The notes beneath the pieces were generated by a model. That model saw only the letters and a program-made list of their open reading frames with translations, made no database searches and was not told where the DNA came from. From contig CAZXFH010000070.1 of assembly GCA_964640055.1 (NCBI GenBank), forward strand, positions 1 to 12,230: 12,230 nt of DNA. Direction: 5' to 3'. This stretch comes from CAZXFH01 sp964640055. Lineage in GTDB: Bacteria; Fidelibacterota; UBA2242; JAFGTP01. Shown here piece by piece: positions 8,493 through 12,230 of the stretch (the stretch's first letter is position 1; each line of letters starts with the position of its first letter). A program made the translations under genes and the position numbers.

Positions 8493-9905
8493 ATGCGCAC
8501 AAAACAGACGATTAGCTTACTGGTCATCTTTATACTGGTGCAGCTGGCCTCCGGCGGGCTGTTTGATAAGGATAACGGCCGCTTAACTCCACAGAAAATA
8601 AAAGACTTACAAGCCGACTTTCAAGCCCATAACCAAGCCGGGGCCGTTGTCAATGCGGTCACTAATAATGACGTCAAAGATCTGGTGCTGAACCGCACCA
8701 TTACCCAGCGCCATGACGATATTTTTAATTTCAAGATCGAAACCCAGGGCATTACCGATCAACACAGTACCGGCCGCTGCTGGATGTTTGCCGGATTGAA
8801 TCTCATGCGCCCGGTAGTGATACAAAAATATGGCTTGGACAGCTTTGAATTCTCGGAAAACTACCTCTTTTTCTGGGACAAACTGGAAAAGGCCAACACC
8901 TTCTTGGAGGCGGTCATCCAAACCCGTGACCGTGCCACAAACGACCGGGAATTACAGGCCGTGCTCAAAGACCCCGTACCCGACGGTGGTTGGTGGTCGG
9001 ATGTGGTCAATCTAATCGAAAAATATGGCGTAGTACCGCTGACCATTATGCCGGAAACCGTCAACAGTAAAGCCTCGCGCCGACTGAATTATCTGCTCAA
9101 CAACCTGATGCGGCGTACGGCTGCGGATATTCGTGCGGCTGCCCGGCAGGGAGACAAGGAAAAGGCATTGCGCGACTTGAAAAACGAGCGTCTGCAGGAT
9201 GTCTATAAGCTGCTGGTCTATCACCTGGGGGAACCGCCCCGCCAGGAGTTTGTCTGGCGCACCCAGACCCAAAAAGACAGCCTGCTGGAACTCACCTTTA
9301 CCCCGCAATCCTTTTACACAGCAGCGGTTGGCCTGGATCTGCGGGAATATGTCTCACTGCTGGATCACCCTTTACATGGGTATCATCAACGCTATCGTAT
9401 CAATTTCTGCCGCAATATGCCGGAAGTCCCCAATATGGATTTTATTAATATCAACGTCAACGAATTTAAAAACTATGCCCTGCAAGCCGTACTGGACTCC
9501 ACCCCGGTCTGGTTTGCGGCTGACGTGGGTCATGACATGGACCGCGATCAGGGTATTATGGCGGTGGATCTCTATGATTATCAAGCCCTTTTCGAGGTGA
9601 GCACGGATTACGACCGTAAAGTCGGCGTGGCCTATGGCGGCCGGATTCCCAACCATGCCATGGTTTTGATCGGCGTGGATACCTTGGCGAACGGCAAGCC
9701 GCGCAAATGGCTGGTGGAAAATTCCTGGGGCACGGACACCGGCAACCAGGGCTACTGGACCATGTATGACAACTGGTTCGATAAATATGTTTTTAATGTG
9801 ATCATTCCTGCAAAATACCTGCCGGAGAAAGTCCGCCAATTACGGACAGCCGAGCCACAGGTCTTGCCAGCCTGGGATCCCATGCGCGCCGCCTTCCAGC
9901 GGTAG
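8493..9905 (+). CDS. Exported C1B peptidase (bleomycin hydrolase / aminopeptidase C family)
   Basis: The 470-residue protein is a papain-fold cysteine peptidase of family C1B. The catalytic set is visible: Q90 (oxyanion) and C96 in QHSTGRCWMF, H388 in NHAMVLIGVD and N410 in VENSWGTD. ATG 8493 is preferred over the TTG at 8472 because AGGAGA (8481-8486) is 6 bases upstream and the N-terminus then begins with a signal peptide: MRTKQ, a hydrophobic core (ISLLVIFILVQLA) and likely cleavage near residue 21. Well-known members (human BLMH, lactococcal PepC) are cytoplasmic homohexamers whose C-terminal arm enters the active site and sets aminopeptidase activity. Here the conserved VLPAWDPM is present, but the end reads RAAFQR instead of the usual GALA/GALAE. 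The likely location is the periplasm or outside the cell, where it would trim peptides. It follows the POT transporter gene after a terminator, so it probably has its own promoter, which I could not place. Confidence 0.92.
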   Translation: MRTKQTISLLVIFILVQLASGGLFDKDNGRLTPQKIKDLQADFQAHNQAGAVVNAVTNNDVKDLVLNRTITQRHDDIFNFKIETQGITDQHSTGRCWMFAGLNLMRPVVIQKYGLDSFEFSENYLFFWDKLEKANTFLEAVIQTRDRATNDRELQAVLKDPVPDGGWWSDVVNLIEKYGVVPLTIMPETVNSKASRRLNYLLNNLMRRTAADIRAAARQGDKEKALRDLKNERLQDVYKLLVYHLGEPPRQEFVWRTQTQKDSLLELTFTPQSFYTAAVGLDLREYVSLLDHPLHGYHQRYRINFCRNMPEVPNMDFININVNEFKNYALQAVLDSTPVWFAADVGHDMDRDQGIMAVDLYDYQALFEVSTDYDRKVGVAYGGRIPNHAMVLIGVDTLANGKPRKWLVENSWGTDTGNQGYWTMYDNWFDKYVFNVIIPAKYLPEKVRQLRTAEPQVLPAWDPMRAAFQR

Positions 9906-10175
9906 TAAAAATCACTCCGGGATTCGAATCCGACAGGAGATCTTAAAACTCCCTGATATCAAACTATTTCTCGATTGTACGAGAAAAATATTAAAAAGCG
10001 GGTAACTCTTGAATATACTGGAAATATTTTTTCAGTCTTGTAGTGCCACTCTCATCTTCGGCATAAGCATAAATAAGAAACAACCGTATTTCGACATGGA
10101 GAAAATACCAGGGGCAGACCTGCCCGCTGCATATTTGATAAATATTTATATATCGTATTTGGGTGCTCAAAAATC
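9906..10175. other. Convergent intergenic region with three palindromes, no gene
   Basis: This 270-base A+T-rich stretch separates two convergent genes. It holds a perfect 12-bp palindrome GGATTCGAATCC (9920-9931), a hairpin TTTCTCG/CGAGAAA with a 6-base loop (9967-9986), and a hairpin GGGCAG/CTGCCC with a 2-base centre (10112-10125). None is followed by a convincing T run on either strand, so they are only possible transcription-end structures. Short open frames here (27 codons at 10096-10179, +, and a minus frame overlapping the next gene's 3' end) have no ribosome binding site and were not called. Confidence 0.6.
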
Positions 10176-11186
10176 TTAATGCAAACTAAACCATTTTGCA
10201 GCCAGGTCCATTTCTTTGGGGTCTGAAGGTACACCGCCGGCTTTGACAGTTGACATCTGGTTCTTTATTACCATAACAGTTTTCTTGTTATTTATATCAG
10301 TAAATGCGACCTGACCTTCAAACACTTTCAAGGTTGTGCTGTTCTTTTTAACGATGGTGATAAATTCAGTACCCCTTACGGCGCCACTGGTGTGTGGTGA
10401 TATTATTTCGAAGTTAGCACCAGCTTCTGACATTTTTTTTATCTTATGACGAAGTGTTCCTTTCCAATGGTCAATTGAATTCTCATTGTTGAATTTACAC
10501 TCCGATTGCGGCTTGACCTTAACTTCCCCCACCTCCGGGATCACAATATTCTTTTGTGTAAATTTATCAGTTTTAAGGGGGTCATGCTCAAAAACAGTTT
10601 TCCCAAGGGTATCTTTTTCTACATATATTCTGTGCAGTTCACCTTTAGCCCATGACTTTTCCCACATGTCAGGATCAACTCCACCTGACGAAATGCTGAT
10701 TAAATTATTATTCTTAACCTCAATGTCAAAACCGGCATTATAGAAGATTGTATTATAAGTAAGTTCAGTAATTGTTCCTTCTGTAACAGGATATTGAAAA
10801 ATAAAGGAATTATGAGATGGTAAAATCATACAACCAACAGTATCGCAAATGGTGAACTTATTCGGCCAGGTTGCTGTTATTTTCATCAATGCTTCAGCTC
10901 CGCCTGAGGTTGGTCCCAAACCATGCCTTGCCGGATGTCCAATAAATTCAATTTCAAACAGGTAATGCTTTTTAGGTTCGCTGGTTACAATTTCGCCATG
11001 GATAGTTCCGCCCCATTCGCCCAGAAAAAAATCGGCCGGAATCTTTTGATCGGAGATTGATTCCATATAGTCCTTGACATTTTGCAGGTACTCTTCTTTC
11101 GTTTGCGCCAAGAGCGGTGAAAACGATAAGCAGGCAAACAAAATCACTAAGAAAAGGCCTATTGTCTTTTTGCTCTTTCTGTTCAT
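10176..11186 (-). CDS. Secreted protein with C-terminal FecR domain
   Basis: The 336-residue protein starts with a clear signal peptide (MNRKSKKT, then a hydrophobic core, cleavage probably after SFSPLLA near residue 27). A region of about 50-195 is rich in predicted beta strands, contains two cysteines four residues apart (TICDTVGC), and matches no family I recognise. The C-terminal part (about 225-325) is a FecR-type beta domain with the typical TSGAVRGTEF (266-275), then a strand, LKVFEGQVAF and a final MVIKNQMSTVKAG. Classical FecR proteins are anti-sigma regulators in the inner membrane. Here there is no cytoplasmic sigma-binding part, no transmembrane helix apart from the signal, and no sigma-factor gene nearby, so the domain more likely has a structural or binding role in the periplasm. 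ATG 11186 is chosen because it begins the signal peptide; ATG 11207 and TTG 11234 are in-frame alternatives. No strong Shine-Dalgarno sequence is present. Stop TAA at 10176-10178. Confidence 0.8.
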   Translation of the reverse strand: MNRKSKKTIGLFLVILFACLSFSPLLAQTKEEYLQNVKDYMESISDQKIPADFFLGEWGGTIHGEIVTSEPKKHYLFEIEFIGHPARHGLGPTSGGAEALMKITATWPNKFTICDTVGCMILPSHNSFIFQYPVTEGTITELTYNTIFYNAGFDIEVKNNNLISISSGGVDPDMWEKSWAKGELHRIYVEKDTLGKTVFEHDPLKTDKFTQKNIVIPEVGEVKVKPQSECKFNNENSIDHWKGTLRHKIKKMSEAGANFEIISPHTSGAVRGTEFITIVKKNSTTLKVFEGQVAFTDINNKKTVMVIKNQMSTVKAGGVPSDPKEMDLAAKWFSLH

Positions 11187-11244
11187 ATTAGCACACTTTT
11201 TCCCCATTTTGCTTAATCGTACTGAGTTACGCAAAACAGGATAT

Positions 11245-11250
11245 ATTATA
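11245..11250 (-). promoter_or_regulatory. Candidate -10 box for the FecR-domain gene
   Basis: The minus strand reads TATAAT here, inside an A+T-rich run, about 58 bases upstream of the chosen ATG at 11186. No good -35 hexamer sits at the usual distance, so this is a partial promoter match. Confidence 0.3.
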
Positions 11251-11321
11251 TTTTAAACAGATAGTTCTAAAAGTTGTGACCCACATACGAGTCGCTAAAC
11301 ACATTACATTGCAATTATTTT

Positions 11322-11463
11322 TTGCCAATTTTTTTAAGCCGGCGGGAAATCGCCAACTGTCGGGTTGGCAATGAGAGCAACTTCCTGTGAATTTTGTAGA
11401 ATTCAAAAGCCACAGGACAAATGAAATTTGAACCGGCAAGTCCCACGGCTTCACCGCCGTGGG
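11322..11463. repeat. Cluster of three hairpins, REP or IS200/IS605-like palindromic repeat
   Basis: Three consecutive inverted repeats lie in non-coding DNA. GCCAAC/GTTGGC (11352-11357 with 11364-11369) has a 6-base loop. TCCTGTG/CACAGGA (11383-11389 with 11411-11417) has an inner TTTTG/CAAAA stem. CCCACGGC/GCCGTGGG (11442-11449 with 11456-11463) has the loop TTCACC. TTGCCAA at 11322-11328 can also pair with TTGGCAA at 11365-11371, competing with the first hairpin. The CCCACGGC...GCCGTGGG hairpin resembles the sub-terminal palindromes of IS200/IS605 elements and REP sequences mobilised by RAYT transposases. No transposase is present in the window, so it would be a non-autonomous copy or remnant. 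The weak minus-strand frame through it (11227-11454) looks like a by-product. Confidence 0.45.
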
Positions 11464-11516
11464 AATCTGTTTCTACTGTACTGTGATGGGTTTGTGTTTT
11501 TTCATTAATTAATGAT

Positions 11517-11649
11517 GAGCCTGCTCCAAAAAGTGGCTATTTCAATTATTGCCCCAAATCTAAATGGTCACGGATTTGTATATAAAACACATCGCAATTC
11601 TTTGCGCCTTAGCACTTTGTGGCAAAAATTGACTTTTCAGAGCAGGCTC
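11517..11649. mobile_element. MITE-like element, 133 bp, with terminal inverted repeats and 6-bp target duplication
   Basis: The ends are GAGCCTGCTCCAAAAAGT (11517-11534) and, on the minus strand from 11649, GAGCCTGCTCTGAAAAGT (11649-11632): 16 of 18 identical, with the outer 10 perfect. A second inner inverted repeat, 11543-11558 with 11616-11631, matches at 14 of 16. AATGAT occurs directly outside both ends (11511-11516 and 11650-11655), as expected for a target-site duplication. The interior has no gene; it contains a small CGCAA/TTGCG hairpin. The size, ends and lack of coding capacity fit a miniature inverted-repeat transposable element moved in trans by a DDE transposase encoded elsewhere. 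I cannot assign an IS family with confidence. It lies 23 bases beyond the stop of the lipoprotein gene. Confidence 0.8.
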
Positions 11650-11672
11650 AATGATGGATCTAAAATAAAGAT

Positions 11673-12155
11673 TTAATGCCACTCTTTAAATTCATGGTCT
11701 TCGATCTTATTCCAGTCCTCAGGGTCGATTTGATTGCTTTCAAGTTTAAAGGGAAAGGCCTCGTTGGGCTTCACATTCTCTTTATTTCCATGCAAGCCGC
11801 ACTCTGCTCCGAACGAACTCACGTAAAAAGTTCTGACCTGATTTCCGTCTTCGTCTAAGAGAATAAATCTGAACTCTCCATCGAAATCTTCAAACGGTAC
11901 AGGATTAACTTTAGCAGGGATATATTTAGCTGTCCCGGTAATTATTATGCCTTTTTTCTCGCTAAAATCATATCCCTCAGTTTTTTCCATTTCACTTTCC
12001 AGCACTTCTACTGTCCCCTCGGTGACCTCTGCTTTGGCTTTGCTTTTAGCTTCTCTTGCAAGATCTCCTTTTACTGGAATTTCTACCATTGAGCAACTGG
12101 TTATGAATATTATTGCTATGAATGCTGCTGCGAAATTGATTTTCATTGTTTTCAT
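11673..12155 (-). CDS. Small secreted lipoprotein, function unknown
   Basis: This 160-residue product begins with MKTMKINF and a hydrophobic stretch ending in the lipobox ITSC, so lipidation is expected at C21, with anchoring in the outer or inner membrane. A charged, probably helical segment follows (about 28-62, rich in Lys and Glu). The rest (about 68-150) looks like a beta-sandwich: GIIITGTAKY, FRFILLDEDGNQV, then NEAFPFKLES. This layout resembles FxLYD-type domains (a strand, then LxDxxG, then a PxExxPFxL strand), but that is only a pattern impression. A free Cys occurs in AECGLHG. GAGGAGA (12161-12167) lies 5 bases before the ATG at 12155 and fixes the start. Codon use is A+T-rich like the FecR-domain gene and unlike the genes before 9906. 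It is followed within 23 bases by the MITE-like element. Confidence 0.75.
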   Translation of the reverse strand: MKTMKINFAAAFIAIIFITSCSMVEIPVKGDLAREAKSKAKAEVTEGTVEVLESEMEKTEGYDFSEKKGIIITGTAKYIPAKVNPVPFEDFDGEFRFILLDEDGNQVRTFYVSSFGAECGLHGNKENVKPNEAFPFKLESNQIDPEDWNKIEDHEFKEWH

Positions 12156-12230
12156 AAAAATCTCCTCTTGTTTGATTTAGTAGTGTCAAAAGTTTTTCAA
12201 TTATTTGTACCTTAATTCATTTATAATCAT
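12156..12230 (-). other. Upstream region of the lipoprotein gene
   Basis: A+T-rich sequence at the window edge. Apart from the ribosome binding site, the minus strand has TTGAAA and TTGACA hexamers, but neither has a good -10 box at the usual spacing, so no promoter is called. No gene is seen. Confidence 0.4.

Larger units (their letters stand above)
11187..11672. other. 486-base non-coding region between two minus-strand genes
   Basis: From right to left it contains the MITE-like element next to the lipoprotein gene, a short T-rich segment with the palindrome CATTAATTAATG (11503-11514), the three-hairpin cluster, and then an A+T-rich leader with the candidate -10 box of the FecR-domain gene. 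I see no protein gene in it. The inverted repeats probably stop or weaken read-through from the lipoprotein gene, so the two minus-strand genes are unlikely to form a simple operon. Confidence 0.6.

Noticed and set aside
9372..9839. Minus-strand 155-codon frame inside the peptidase gene
   Set aside because: It lies wholly antisense to a gene with an intact catalytic triad and shows no family motif; such frames are common opposite G+C-rich genes.
9918..9945. Possible tRNA gene 3' end
   Set aside because: The T-stem bases (CGGGA against CCGAC) do not pair, and no acceptor, D or anticodon arm is found upstream, where the peptidase gene lies.
11227..11454. Minus-strand open frame of 75 codons through the hairpin cluster
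   Set aside because: It starts at a GTG inside a hairpin stem, has no ribosome binding site, runs through all three inverted repeats and has an unusual Cys/Trp-rich composition. It is more likely a by-product of the repeat.
11421..11486. Plus-strand 21-codon frame with AGGA just upstream of its ATG
   Set aside because: It spans the CCCACGGC hairpin, so the sequence is constrained by the palindrome. Nothing else supports translation of such a short peptide.
1..12230. CRISPR array, toxin-antitoxin, phage or defence system
   Set aside because: No regularly spaced direct repeats, no small paired genes and no recognisable nuclease, integrase or defence motif were found.

Overview
The window looks like a scaffold from an environmental or metagenome-assembled bacterium of the FCB group, in or near Calditrichota, KSB1, Ignavibacteriota or Marinimicrobia. 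The main clue is the first gene, whose C-terminus is a type IX secretion (T9SS) sorting domain with the WQNYPNPFNP signature that is common in those lineages. Signal-peptide proteins, a lipoprotein and short Shine-Dalgarno sequences also fit a Gram-negative cell. The phylum is an inference. A run of exactly 100 Ns marks a scaffold join.

Layout. (1) Positions 2-2236 (+) hold the 3' part of a large secreted, T9SS-exported protein: golvesin-like domain, PKD domain, four FN3-like repeats and a sorting domain. (2) 2422-5238 (+) is a complete uvrA. (3) 5314-5634 (-) is the C-terminal part of a TIGR02206/YwaF-type membrane protein, cut by the N gap at 5635-5734. (4) 5748-6830 (-) is a PAPS-dependent sulfotransferase. 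(5) 7072-8361 (+) is a POT/PTR-family peptide transporter closed by a strong intrinsic terminator. (6) 8493-9905 (+) is a bleomycin-hydrolase-type (C1B) cysteine peptidase with a signal peptide. (7) After 9906 the DNA becomes visibly richer in A+T. It holds, on the minus strand, a secreted FecR-domain protein (10176-11186) and a small lipoprotein (11673-12155). Between them is a 486-base non-coding stretch packed with inverted repeats.

How the parts may work together. The exported peptidase and the peptide transporter sit next to each other and could form a small peptide-scavenging module, although a terminator separates them. uvrA is a housekeeping DNA-repair gene with no evident link to its neighbours. 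The FecR-domain protein and the lipoprotein are both envelope proteins of unknown role.

The clearest unexpected structure is a 133-bp MITE-like element at 11517-11649. It has 18-bp imperfect terminal inverted repeats, a second inner inverted repeat and a perfect 6-bp flanking direct repeat (AATGAT), and it contains no gene. Just beside it, 11322-11463 carries three hairpins in a row, one with an alternative pairing partner, resembling a REP or IS200/IS605-type palindromic repeat. No CRISPR array, rRNA, complete tRNA, phage or defence gene was found, and I see no convincing new multi-gene system.
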